Shown piece by piece: positions 1 through 5,909 of a DNA stretch of 14,957 nt; the first letter of the stretch is position 1, and every line of letters starts with the position of its first letter. Source of the DNA: CAYRQF01 sp964615845 (GTDB lineage: Bacteria; Patescibacteriota; Minisyncoccia; Phycocordibacterales; CSBR16-119); the NCBI GenBank assembly GCA_964615845.1, contig CAZTRC010000016.1, positions 1-14,957 of the forward strand, in the 5' to 3' direction. The notes under the pieces are model-generated. The model was not told the DNA's origin. It saw only the letters and a program-made list of their open reading frames with translations, and did not search any database. The position numbers were made by a program, and so were the translations under genes.

Positions 1-54
1 GTAAAACATCAGTTTTCCAAACTGAGGTGAGGAGTTCGATTCTCCTATCCCGCA
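1..54 (+). tRNA. tRNA-Gly(TCC), 5' end outside window
   Basis: This is the 3' three quarters of a glycine tRNA, cut by the window start in the D-loop. The anticodon arm (TCAGT stem, TTTCCAA loop, ACTGA stem) gives anticodon TCC. A T-arm with TTCGATT loop and the 3' acceptor strand ATCCCGC with discriminator A follow. All 54 visible bases are identical to the intact copy at 315-385. No CCA is encoded. Confidence 0.93.
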
Positions 55-145
55 CCGCTTGTAAAGGCGAAAAATCGGGACGGGTATATGGATAACTTGT
101 CTGTGTGGGGACAATAGATTTTTAAAAACATTTGGTTTATAGAGT

Positions 146-218
146 CGGGGCGTGGTGTAACGGCTAACATGTCTGTTTTGGGAACAGATGACTCCGGGTT
201 CGAATCCCGGCGCCCCGA
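146..218 (+). tRNA. tRNA-Pro(TGG)
   Basis: The cloverleaf is complete. Acceptor CGGGGCG (146-152) pairs with CGCCCCG (211-217), and the discriminator is A218. The D-loop contains GG. The anticodon arm is TCTGT-TTTGGGA-ACAGA, so the anticodon is TGG with G37, typical of proline tRNAs. The T-arm is CCGGG-TTCGAAT-CCCGG. CCA is not encoded. The gene lies between two copies of tRNA-Gly(TCC), probably in one transcript. Confidence 0.93.
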
Positions 219-220
219 CA

Positions 221-304
221 AGCAGAGAGCGAATAAACAGGGAAGGTCTTCTCTCTGCTTTCGGAGCCTAAATGGCTCTGCAGCCCAAAAGGAGACGATT
301 CCCT
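221..304 (+). other. structured spacer between tRNA-Pro and tRNA-Gly
   Basis: The spacer contains a perfect 9-base inverted repeat, AGCAGAGAG (221-229) with CTCTCTGCT (251-259), and a small hairpin GAGCC-TAAAT-GGCTC (264-278). AGGGAA (239-244), inside the loop of the first hairpin, is complementary to TTCCCT (299-304), which would make a pseudoknot. GCAGAG (222-227) can alternatively pair with CTCTGC at 276-281. It may be a processing element or a small RNA, and no known family is recognised. Random pairing cannot be excluded from one sequence. Confidence 0.4.
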
Positions 305-314
305 AAAAACAACA

Positions 315-385
315 GCGGGATTAGTTTATTGGTAAAACATCAGTTTTCCAAACTGAGGTGAGGAGTTCGATTCTCCTATCCCGCA
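315..385 (+). tRNA. tRNA-Gly(TCC)
   Basis: This is an intact cloverleaf. Acceptor GCGGGAT pairs with ATCCCGC, discriminator A385. The anticodon loop TTTCCAA gives TCC, and the T-loop is TTCGATT. It duplicates the partial copy at the window start. The -10 box of the next gene begins only 10 bases after its 3' end. Confidence 0.95.
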
Positions 386-391
386 CAACAT

Positions 392-400
392 TGCTATAAT
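392..400 (+). promoter_or_regulatory. extended -10 promoter of the HExxH gene
   Basis: TGCTATAAT is a perfect extended -10 element (TGn-TATAAT). No good -35 is visible, since that position falls inside tRNA-Gly. The hexamer ends at 400 and exactly seven bases precede the GTG codon at 408, so the predicted transcription start is the start codon itself (leaderless mRNA). Confidence 0.65.
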
Positions 401-407
401 CTAGTTT

Positions 408-1322
408 GTGAGAGAAAAGATAGACTTTATAGGAAGAAAATATTCAGAAAAAGAGCTCGCTTCCGCGACAAAAGCCCTAAATAAATGGGAGGCTTCTGCG
501 GGCAAACCGATCGAAGGAGAGGAAGAGAAAACTCCTGAAGAAAAATGGTTGATTCTAAAATTACAAGATATTTTGGCTAAAGAGCTGGAGTCTTTAGGTA
601 TAGAAAATTGCGATATCTTAAACGAAGATTCTATACACCTTTTAACTGCTGACTTGTTTGAAAAAAGATTCCCCAAATCATCAAACAATGCAAATTACGA
701 CTCTGGAAATAGGGAGATATTTTTGAACAAAGAAAGAACTAATACAAAAGTAAGGATGATTTCAACTCTTTTACACGAAATGATCCACTCCGCATCGAGA
801 CAAAAATTTTATATCGACAATAAAAAGGGTATTACTGAGGCTAGAGTTGGTTATCGGGTCTACTCTGACTGGAAGGAGGGAGACAGGTCTAATAGGCTCA
901 GAGGTTTTAATGAGGCAATGACCGATTACACCGTTTATAAACTTCTTGTAACAAACATAGAAGATTTGCGAGATTTAGGCATAAAAGAAGAAGATGTTCG
1001 AGGTCCGATTTATTCATATCTTGCTGACTATCAGCCTATAGTTGATAGTATTCTTGAAAAGATTGCCGCTGACAAAAATATTTCTTCGTTGGAGGCCTTT
1101 AATAAACTAGAGCGTGGGCAGTTCGAAAACACTTTATTGGCCCTGAAAGATATAGATAGATTGTTCGGGGAGGGGTCGCTTGAAATACTTAGTTACTTGG
1201 GTGAATTTAAAGACAAAAAGAGATCTAATGTTGATAGAGCTATAAGAAATTACTTTGGGGAAGCAGACTCTCAAGCTAGAAAGAGTATCGGGGACAACAT
1301 AAGATCAATGGTCTCTTCCTAA
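408..1322 (+). CDS. HExxH zinc metallopeptidase-like protein, function unknown
   Basis: A 304-residue protein with a zincin signature, HEMIH (residues 123-127), in a hydrophobic helix context (STLLHEMIHS). A glutamate at residue 169 in GFNEAMTDY is a candidate third zinc ligand, as in gluzincin-type enzymes. The first 80 residues are charged and helical. There is no signal peptide or membrane segment, so it is probably cytoplasmic. The GTG start is chosen because the reading frame has no nearby ATG and because the TATAAT box ends seven bases upstream. There is no Shine-Dalgarno sequence. It is more A/T-rich than RNase Y next to it. Substrate and family name are not recognised, and it could act on a toxin, a cell-wall or a regulatory protein. 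A terminator follows directly. Confidence 0.82.
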   Translation: MREKIDFIGRKYSEKELASATKALNKWEASAGKPIEGEEEKTPEEKWLILKLQDILAKELESLGIENCDILNEDSIHLLTADLFEKRFPKSSNNANYDSGNREIFLNKERTNTKVRMISTLLHEMIHSASRQKFYIDNKKGITEARVGYRVYSDWKEGDRSNRLRGFNEAMTDYTVYKLLVTNIEDLRDLGIKEEDVRGPIYSYLADYQPIVDSILEKIAADKNISSLEAFNKLERGQFENTLLALKDIDRLFGEGSLEILSYLGEFKDKKRSNVDRAIRNYFGEADSQARKSIGDNIRSMVSS

Positions 1323-1350
1323 CACAAAAACCCCTCGCGGGGCTTTTGTG
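1323..1350. terminator. bidirectional intrinsic terminator
   Basis: The stem is CACAAAA (1323-1329) with TTTTGTG (1344-1350) outside and CCCC (1331-1334) with GGGG (1339-1342) inside, with loop TCGC. A and T tracts lie on both sides. It starts directly after the stop codon of the HExxH gene and serves the convergent HU gene on the other strand. Confidence 0.85.
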
Positions 1351-1380
1351 ATTTATAGAATTCTCTAAATTTATTCGATT

Positions 1381-1653
1381 TTACTTAACCGAGTCCTTTA
1401 GCGCTTTCGAAGCTCTGAATTTCGGAACTTTCTGCGCGGCGACAGCGACAGCTTCGCCAGTTCGAGGGTTTCTAGCTGTGCGAGCCTTTCTCATCTTGGC
1501 TGAGAAGATTCCAAATCCTGAGATTGAAACTTCACCGCCTTTCTTCATTTCACCAGTAATGGCATCAAAGATTCCATCAACGATTTGTTCAGCCTGGGTC
1601 TTGGTCGTACCAAGCATGCCGTGAACGTGTTCAACTAACGCTGCTTTATTCAT
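1381..1653 (-). CDS. hup: HU-family DNA-binding protein
   Basis: A 90-residue histone-like protein, the standard length. It begins MNKAALVEHV and contains the HU/IHF arm signature RNPRTGE, with VSISGFGIFS before it and KVPKFRASKALKD at the end. HU dimers bend and compact DNA and assist replication initiation, which fits a location near oriC. The ATG at 1653 is chosen. The frame stays open 31 codons upstream, but those codons translate a GTAC-rich repeat and match no HU protein. A promoter at 1735-1762 lies between it and rny, so it can be transcribed separately with an mRNA leader of about 75 bases. No Shine-Dalgarno sequence is visible. Confidence 0.95.
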   Translation of the reverse strand: MNKAALVEHVHGMLGTTKTQAEQIVDGIFDAITGEMKKGGEVSISGFGIFSAKMRKARTARNPRTGEAVAVAAQKVPKFRASKALKDSVK

Positions 1654-1693
1654 AATTTTAGTACGTAGTACATAGAAAGTAGTACGTAAAATT
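1654..1693 (-). repeat. GTAC-rich inverted/direct repeat in the HU leader
   Basis: Arms AATTTTA (1654-1660) and TAAAATT (1687-1693) enclose two copies of AGTACGTA (1660-1667 and 1681-1688) and two of GTAGTAC (1665-1671 and 1679-1685). In the HU mRNA this forms an imperfect hairpin ending directly at the ATG, so it could affect translation. It could also be a short dispersed repeat. Confidence 0.6.
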
Positions 1694-1734
1694 AAACTAA
1701 TAATACCTTCCGAAAACGATTTATATCTAAAACC

Positions 1735-1762
1735 ATTATATAACAACGATATTTTGAGGCAA
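1735..1762 (-). promoter_or_regulatory. sigma70-type promoter of hup
   Basis: On the minus strand: -35 TTGCCT (1762-1757), 16-base spacer, -10 TATAAT (1740-1735). It starts 17 bases after the rny stop codon. The predicted mRNA leader runs through the GTAC repeat to the ATG at 1653. Confidence 0.7.
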
Positions 1763-1778
1763 GGGCTTTCCGATTCTT

Positions 1779-3305
1779 CTAGCGAGCGTAAGAAATAACC
1801 CGGTTTTCCCTTATAACCACAATCTTGATCTCGCCCGGGTACTTAAGCTCTTGCTCGATGGCCTTGGCGATGTCCCTTGAGAGGTCGTTGGCCTGCAAAT
1901 CCGTGACATTTAGGGGGTTTACGAAGACTCTGACCTCACGACCGGCGGCGATGGCGTAGGATTTCTCGATACCCTCGAAGCCATTGACCAGTGTTTCGAG
2001 TTCGGTCAATCGCTTCAGATAGTTCTCAGCCGTATCGGAGCGCGCACCAGGGCGTCCGCCCGAGATGGCGTCGGCTGTCTGCACGATATGCGACTCGATG
2101 GTTTCGTATGGGAATTCTTCGTGATGACTCTTCATGGCGTCGATGATGGCTTTGTCGGTGCCGAATTTCTGGAGAATTCTCATACCGATTTCGACGTGCG
2201 TGCCTTGGACTTCGTGGGTCAGGGCCTTGCCGATATCGTGGACGAGGGCACCAGCTTTGGCGACCGCCACATCCGCGCCGAGTTCTTCAGCAATCATGCC
2301 GGCAATGTGCGCCATCTCGACAGAGTGCGCCAAGACGTTCTGACCGTAGCTGGTGCGGAAATGAAGCCGGCCGAGGATAGCGACCACACGCGGATCAAGA
2401 TTGAAAATTCCGCATTCGTAAACTGCTTCTTCGCCTTTTTGTTTGATGATTTTGTTGATATCTTCTTTGGCCTTCTCAAAGAATTCTTCGATCTTGGCCG
2501 GCTGGATGCGTCCATCGATGATGAGATTCTCGAGAGCAATTCGTGCTACTTGTCGGCGAACTGGATCAAAGGAAGAAATAGTGATAACGCCTGGCGTGTC
2601 GTCGACGATGAGCTCAACGCCGGAAGCGCGTTCGAATGCGCGGATGTTTCGGCCTTCCTTGCCGATGATTTTGCCCTTGATGTCATCATTTGGAATAGAG
2701 ACGGTCGTCGCCATGAACTCGCCGACGCCATCGTTCGCCATTCGCTGGATCGAGATAGCCAAGATTTCGCGCGCGCGCATGTCGAGCTTTTCTTTTGACG
2801 CGTTCTCAAGCTTCTGCAGGCGCACCAACGTATCTTCTTCGTAACGCTCTTCTATCTGCTTGAAGAGGCGAGCGCGGGCGTCTTCTTCGGACAAGCCAGA
2901 TATTCTCTCGAGCTCAGTCTGAAGGCCGAGTTTTTTCTCCTCGACTTCGAGGCGTGTTTTGTTTAGTTGTTCGACTTTGTTATTGAGATCTTCGGCCTGC
3001 TTATGAACTTCTTTTTCTTTGCCTTCCAAAATATCTTCTTTGCGAATGATGCGCTCTTCGGCCTTCTTCACATCTTCGAGCTTGGCCTTTTCTTCTTGCT
3101 CGGCTGACCTCATCTTTTCTTCGGCTTTTTTATTGGCCTCGTCCAAAACTTTCTGCGCCTCTTCTTTGGCTTTGATCATCTGGGTCTTGATTTCAAGCTC
3201 CATTGATCCTTGTTTGGCAAGGGCGATAACAAGTCGCAGGTAGTACCCGATACCGACTCCGACAAACAGTCCGACTGCACCTAAAATTATTGTTATTTTA
3301 CTCAT
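1779..3305 (-). CDS. rny: ribonuclease Y
   Basis: A 508-residue protein, close to the usual length of about 520. The order is classical for RNase Y. An N-terminal membrane anchor (about residues 4-28) is followed by a long charged coiled coil (about 35-180). A KH RNA-binding domain carries GKIIGKEGRN (211-220). An HD domain follows with H327, H356-D357 and H394-H395, the metal ligands for phosphodiesterase activity. The enzyme is a membrane-tethered endoribonuclease that starts mRNA decay. The start is the ATG at 3305, directly before the hydrophobic anchor. It lies downstream of yidC-khpB, with a 200-base gap that contains AT-rich palindromes and a weak promoter. Long frames on the opposite strand are shadows. 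Confidence 0.97.
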   Translation of the reverse strand: MSKITIILGAVGLFVGVGIGYYLRLVIALAKQGSMELEIKTQMIKAKEEAQKVLDEANKKAEEKMRSAEQEEKAKLEDVKKAEERIIRKEDILEGKEKEVHKQAEDLNNKVEQLNKTRLEVEEKKLGLQTELERISGLSEEDARARLFKQIEERYEEDTLVRLQKLENASKEKLDMRAREILAISIQRMANDGVGEFMATTVSIPNDDIKGKIIGKEGRNIRAFERASGVELIVDDTPGVITISSFDPVRRQVARIALENLIIDGRIQPAKIEEFFEKAKEDINKIIKQKGEEAVYECGIFNLDPRVVAILGRLHFRTSYGQNVLAHSVEMAHIAGMIAEELGADVAVAKAGALVHDIGKALTHEVQGTHVEIGMRILQKFGTDKAIIDAMKSHHEEFPYETIESHIVQTADAISGGRPGARSDTAENYLKRLTELETLVNGFEGIEKSYAIAAGREVRVFVNPLNVTDLQANDLSRDIAKAIEQELKYPGEIKIVVIRENRVISYAR

Positions 3306-3306
3306 A

Positions 3307-3321
3307 CGGTTTTTAAAACCG
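3307..3321. repeat. palindrome directly before the rny start codon
   Basis: CGGTTTT (3307-3313) and AAAACCG (3315-3321) form a 15-base near-perfect palindrome one base from the rny ATG. A second AT-rich inverted repeat, GTTTTTAA/TTAAAAAC, lies at 3366-3373 and 3385-3392. Either may be a protein site or an RNA hairpin that limits rny translation. No ribosome-binding site is seen. Confidence 0.45.
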
Positions 3322-3459
3322 CAAAAGGGAGCCTCTAATCAAGCTTGCGCGCTGTTTTTATGGGGGTTTTTAAGACTAGGGGATTTAAAAACATATTAGG
3401 ATTTTTACTTTTTTGGCCTCTTCTGCGATGTACACTAAATTATTAAGTTCTGTAAACCT

Positions 3460-3488
3460 AATATAACAAAAGCGGGTGTTTTAGTCTA
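3460..3488 (-). promoter_or_regulatory. weak candidate promoter of rny
   Basis: On the minus strand TAGACT (3488-3483), 17 bases, TATATT (3465-3460). The -35 matches four of six bases. It would give an RNA leader of about 150 bases. The alternative is read-through from yidC-khpB, since no clear terminator follows khpB. Confidence 0.3.
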
Positions 3489-3505
3489 TGGGCTACTCCG
3501 GGCTT

Positions 3506-3973
3506 TTAGAGAGAGCCTTTCTCTTTGAAAGAAATTACGACACGGCGAGATTTGCCGATGCCGGTTGATTCGGACGACAGGTCGGACTGGCCGGCGACGA
3601 ATTCGTGGACGATGTGGCGCTCGAAAGCGTTCATGGGCTCAAGCTCAACCCGGCTTTTGAAAAAGCGGGCGCGTTCAGCCATCATAAAACTCATGGTCTT
3701 GATGCGGTCGATTTTCTGTTTGTGAAAATCGTTCATGTCGATCAGGATTCGCGGAGCTCCTTCTTTGTATTTAGTTAAGGCCATCATTTTGACCAAGTGG
3801 TTCAGGTGATGCAAGCCTTCGCCGGTCTCGCCGAGGAAGTGGCGCGAGTCGTTTGAGCGCAAACTGACAAAATGTCCGCCCGCGTCATCGGTTGTGAAAT
3901 CGATTATTTCAAAATGAAGTCCGGATTTGTTTAGAAATTCTGTGATTAGATTTTTAATTTCTTCCGGCTGCAT
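3506..3973 (-). CDS. khpB: KhpB/Jag-type KH-R3H RNA-binding protein
   Basis: A 155-residue protein with a KH-like domain (degenerate GxxG helix GETGEGLHHLNHLV, 48-61). The C-terminal R3H domain has the R-x3-H pair R119/H123 in FERHIVHEF and the strand STGIGKSRRVVISF. The N-terminal Jag_N domain of longer homologues is absent, as expected for a small genome. KhpB binds RNA together with KhpA and affects cell elongation and division in Gram-positives. It follows yidC by four bases and is surely cotranscribed, the conserved yidC-jag pair. The ATG at 3973 is the only sensible start. Confidence 0.93.
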   Translation of the reverse strand: MQPEEIKNLITEFLNKSGLHFEIIDFTTDDAGGHFVSLRSNDSRHFLGETGEGLHHLNHLVKMMALTKYKEGAPRILIDMNDFHKQKIDRIKTMSFMMAERARFFKSRVELEPMNAFERHIVHEFVAGQSDLSSESTGIGKSRRVVISFKEKGSL

Positions 3974-3977
3974 AATT

Positions 3978-4700
3978 TTAGGCTTTTAATTCTTTAGCTT
4001 TGAATCTTCGGTAAATCATGATTTCTTGGACAGTGGTGAAGATGTTGTTGACGATCCAGTAGAGGGCGACAGCGGCCGAAATCTGGTAAGCGATGATGAT
4101 GATGAAAACAGGGAGGACATACTTCATCTGCTTGCCCATCATGCGTGACATGTTGGCTTGCATTGAGGTGTCGCTTGGGTCTGCCGGCGTTTGATTACGC
4201 ATCGCGACCGAGAAGTGAACTTGGAGAAACTGAGTGATGCCGGCGAGAATCGCGAAGACCAAACTTTTTTCGACAAGATTAACGAACCCCAGGAATTCAA
4301 CATTGAAAACTGTCGGCATCGCGACGAAAGAATAAAGTTGGTGCGAAGCAAAATCAAATCCGCCAAGGAAAACGCGGTACAAGGCGAGGATGATCGGAAG
4401 CTGGATAAGGATAGGGAGGCAGCCGGAGAAAGGACTGATTTTGTGTTCTTTGTAGAGTTCAAATGTTTTGGCGGCTTGCTCTTTTTTGTCTGGATATTGT
4501 TTCTTGAGCTCGTTTATTTTCGGCTCGAGAGACTTCATCTCGATCTGGCTGATGATCGACTTCCTGTGAAGAGGGGCGAGAATTAGTTTGACCAAGAGTG
4601 TCAAGACAATGATAGCGAGGCCGATATCGTGACCCGGCAAAATGTTGACCAAGAAGGCCAGGAGATTGTGAAGAGGTTCGACAAAGATGGTGTTAAACAT
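3978..4700 (-). CDS. yidC: YidC/Oxa1-family membrane protein insertase
   Basis: A 240-residue minimal YidC without the large periplasmic domain or lipoprotein signal. The conserved core is visible: a first transmembrane helix DIGLAIIVLTLLVKLILAPL, a cytoplasmic helical hairpin rich in K/E (about 45-90), PFSGCLPILIQLPIILALYRV, then further helices ending ALYWIVNNIFTTVQEIMIYRRF. The groove arginine of the family is lysine 38 here (LLVKLILAPL), which keeps the charge. It inserts membrane proteins with or without SecYEG. It normally follows yidD directly, but here two extra genes intervene and yidC has its own promoter. The -10 TAAAAT ends six bases before the ATG, so the mRNA is predicted to be leaderless. 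Confidence 0.96.
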   Translation of the reverse strand: MFNTIFVEPLHNLLAFLVNILPGHDIGLAIIVLTLLVKLILAPLHRKSIISQIEMKSLEPKINELKKQYPDKKEQAAKTFELYKEHKISPFSGCLPILIQLPIILALYRVFLGGFDFASHQLYSFVAMPTVFNVEFLGFVNLVEKSLVFAILAGITQFLQVHFSVAMRNQTPADPSDTSMQANMSRMMGKQMKYVLPVFIIIIAYQISAAVALYWIVNNIFTTVQEIMIYRRFKAKELKA

Positions 4701-4706
4701 TGAATG

Positions 4707-4734
4707 ATTTTAGCCTAAAAGGCCGGATTATCAA
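4707..4734 (-). promoter_or_regulatory. promoter of yidC-khpB, leaderless type
   Basis: On the minus strand TTGATA (4734-4729), 16-base spacer, TAAAAT (4712-4707), then six bases and the yidC ATG at 4700. The predicted start of transcription coincides with the start codon, and no ribosome-binding site is present. Confidence 0.65.
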
Positions 4735-4749
4735 AATCTACCCACTGGC

Positions 4750-4778
4750 TTGACTTTTTGTGGTGTTTGGTAGATAAT
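4750..4778 (+). promoter_or_regulatory. plus-strand promoter facing a terminator
   Basis: TTGACT (4750-4755), 17-base spacer, GATAAT (4773-4778). There is no reading frame downstream. The only thing before the terminator hairpin (4801-4826) is about 15-20 bases, so it would produce an RNA of roughly 50 bases. Confidence 0.4.
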
Positions 4779-4800
4779 ATCCGCATCACCACGAAAAGTC
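4752..4800. repeat. 14-base inverted repeat abutting a terminator
   Basis: GACTTTTTGTGGTG (4752-4765) and CACCACGAAAAGTC (4787-4800) are inverted repeats with one mismatch (G-U in RNA), separated by 21 bases. The plus-strand -35 overlaps the left arm and the -10 lies in the loop. The right arm touches the terminator stem at 4801. Confidence 0.7.
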
Positions 4801-4832
4801 CCCCGTCAGGTTCCGTCCTGATGGGGTCCTTT
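4785..4832 (+). ncRNA. candidate very short RNA (hypothetical)
   Basis: This is the predicted transcript from the promoter at 4750-4778 to the end of the intrinsic terminator. It would be about 48 bases, mostly the hairpin CCCCGTCAGG-TTCCGT-CCTGATGGGG plus a T-rich end. It could equally be non-functional transcription stopped by the terminator of the opposing NYN gene. Confidence 0.25.
4794..4832. terminator. bidirectional intrinsic terminator after the NYN gene
   Basis: The stem CCCCGTCAGG (4801-4810) pairs with CCTGATGGGG (4817-4826), with loop TTCCGT and one G-T pair. AAAAG and CTTTT tracts flank it. On the minus strand it ends the NYN gene and isolates it from yidC. Confidence 0.85.
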
Positions 4833-4845
4833 TCATTTTGGGGAA

Positions 4846-5334
4846 CTATTTACCTATAAGACCTCGAAGGTTGTTCATAAAAGCGATGTTTTTCTTGGCG
4901 AATTTTTTCAAAAGCGCTGAGTATTTGTTCTGATTTGGAACAAGCACGGTCTGTAGTTTGTTATTTTCGAGTAAGTGCTGCACCAAACAATAAAAATCCC
5001 CGTCACCTGTGACAAGCATGGCCTTGTCGAAATTATTAAACTGAATCATGGTGTGCAAAACCATCTCCGCGTCGACATTTCCTTTTATTGTTCCATTTTT
5101 ATATTTTAGAACCGGTTTGAAAATACAGATGAAGCCGGCGTCTTGAAGTTCTGAATACAAATCATTGTTTCCCTCGATATAACCGATAAAAAGAAAAGCT
5201 TTGGTTACTCTATAATTTTCTTTCAAATAAACTCGGAAACGTTTCCAATTTATCTTCCAACCTAGAGATTGAATCGAAAGATAAACATTTTGACTATCGA
5301 TAAAAGCAAAATTATTTTCCAGAGAATTTTTCAC
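4846..5334 (-). CDS. NYN-domain (LabA/DUF88-like) putative ribonuclease
   Basis: A 162-residue single-domain NYN protein of the PIN-like nuclease fold. The acidic metal-binding residues are visible: D13 and N16 in FIDSQNVY, D88 in KGNVDAEMVLH, and D111/D113 in LVTGDGDF. The pattern GYIEGN and the C-terminal PNQNKYSALLKKFAK are like the stand-alone NYN proteins common in Parcubacteria. It probably cleaves RNA, with substrate unknown. The GTG start at 5334 is preceded by TATAAT ending seven bases upstream, so it is predicted leaderless. It sits between the cassette gene at 5451-5909 and yidC, breaking the conserved yidD-yidC adjacency, and has its own promoter and terminator. It is A/T-richer than yidC. 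Confidence 0.9.
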   Translation of the reverse strand: MKNSLENNFAFIDSQNVYLSIQSLGWKINWKRFRVYLKENYRVTKAFLFIGYIEGNNDLYSELQDAGFICIFKPVLKYKNGTIKGNVDAEMVLHTMIQFNNFDKAMLVTGDGDFYCLVQHLLENNKLQTVLVPNQNKYSALLKKFAKKNIAFMNNLRGLIGK

Positions 5335-5341
5335 AATATAA

Positions 5342-5347
5342 ATTATA
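5342..5347 (-). promoter_or_regulatory. -10 box of the NYN gene, leaderless type
   Basis: TATAAT on the minus strand (5347-5342), then exactly seven bases and GTG at 5334, the same geometry as the HExxH gene. No good -35 is visible. An 8-base inverted repeat ATTTTGAT/ATCAAAAT (5355-5362 and 5382-5389) covers the -35 region and may be an operator. Confidence 0.55.
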
Positions 5348-5405
5348 CATTATTATTTTGATGATACGTGAAGAGGAAAATATCAAAATCCGCTTTTTGG
5401 CAGCG

Positions 5406-5429
5406 AAAAAGCCCGGACTAGCCGGGCTT
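5406..5429 (-). terminator. intrinsic terminator after the 5451-5909 gene
   Basis: Read on the minus strand, the stem AAGCCCGG/CCGGGCTT is followed by a run of five T. It lies 22 bases past the stop codon at 5451 and separates this gene from the NYN gene. Confidence 0.88.
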
Positions 5430-5450
5430 CTTGCGTCATAATGGGTGGCT

Positions 5451-5909
5451 TCAGTCTTGGCGTTCCACTACGCGGACACCGAGGAAGCGTACCTCCTTAG
5501 GCCAGTCTCGATAACCGAAGGCTGTGAGGTTCAGTTCACAACCCTGGGACGCCCGAAAGATACGAGGCACTCCATAGATCCACCGACCTTCGATCTGGTC
5601 CAATTGTCCAATGGAACCAAATCCAATGATATCAAGTTCCCATTGTTCATTAGGCATAATGGTGCCGTATGCAATAAGCTCCTCGATATTGGCAGGGCGA
5701 AAACCAACTTTCTCCATTTCCCTCACCACATCTTGGTGGGAGGCTGACGGATCAAGGTGGAATAGCTGGGCAATAAGGGTCGCTGTGCCGGAGCCCCTTA
5801 CCGGGAACGATACCGGTGTGATATCGCTGTTCACATGGCCGTAGTTTGCGGCCAGGATCATTTGTTCGAGGTTCAGACTGTAGTCAACGGTGGTGGTCAG
5901 ATTTTCCAT
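5451..5909 (-). CDS. hypothetical protein, ALGSV/FLGVR family (copy 1)
   Basis: A 152-residue protein paralogous to 12988-13428. Shared landmarks are MEN..TVDY at the start, SLEqM, nYg.v..DIT...FP..G.G, a.LFH(l/f), E..GF..A.IE.L.A(y/f)G, then GS(I/V), and FLGVR near the C-terminus. Between GSI and FLGVR the two copies hardly align. I recall this family as a frequent, multi-copy hypothetical of Parcubacteria genomes. No enzyme motif, signal peptide or membrane helix is seen. It has its own promoter overlapping the yidD stop codon, a structured leader shared with the cassettes at 10.8 and 12.9 kb, and its own terminator. It is therefore a self-contained insertion between yidD and yidC. Function is unknown. 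Confidence 0.85.
   Translation of the reverse strand: MENLTTTVDYSLNLEQMILAANYGHVNSDITPVSFPVRGSGTATLIAQLFHLDPSASHQDVVREMEKVGFRPANIEELIAYGTIMPNEQWELDIIGFGSIGQLDQIEGRWIYGVPRIFRASQGCELNLTAFGYRDWPKEVRFLGVRVVERQD

Noticed and set aside
1654..1746. N-terminal extension of HU by 31 codons
   Set aside because: The extension translates the GTAC repeat and promoter region and matches no HU protein. The ATG at 1653 gives the canonical 90-residue protein.
2088..2798. Long open frame (236 codons) on the plus strand inside rny
   Set aside because: It is fully antisense to conserved RNase Y codons, has no promoter or ribosome-binding signal, and its composition reflects the reverse complement of rny.
4191..4586. 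Open frame antisense to yidC
   Set aside because: It is a shadow of the conserved YidC core with no independent signals.
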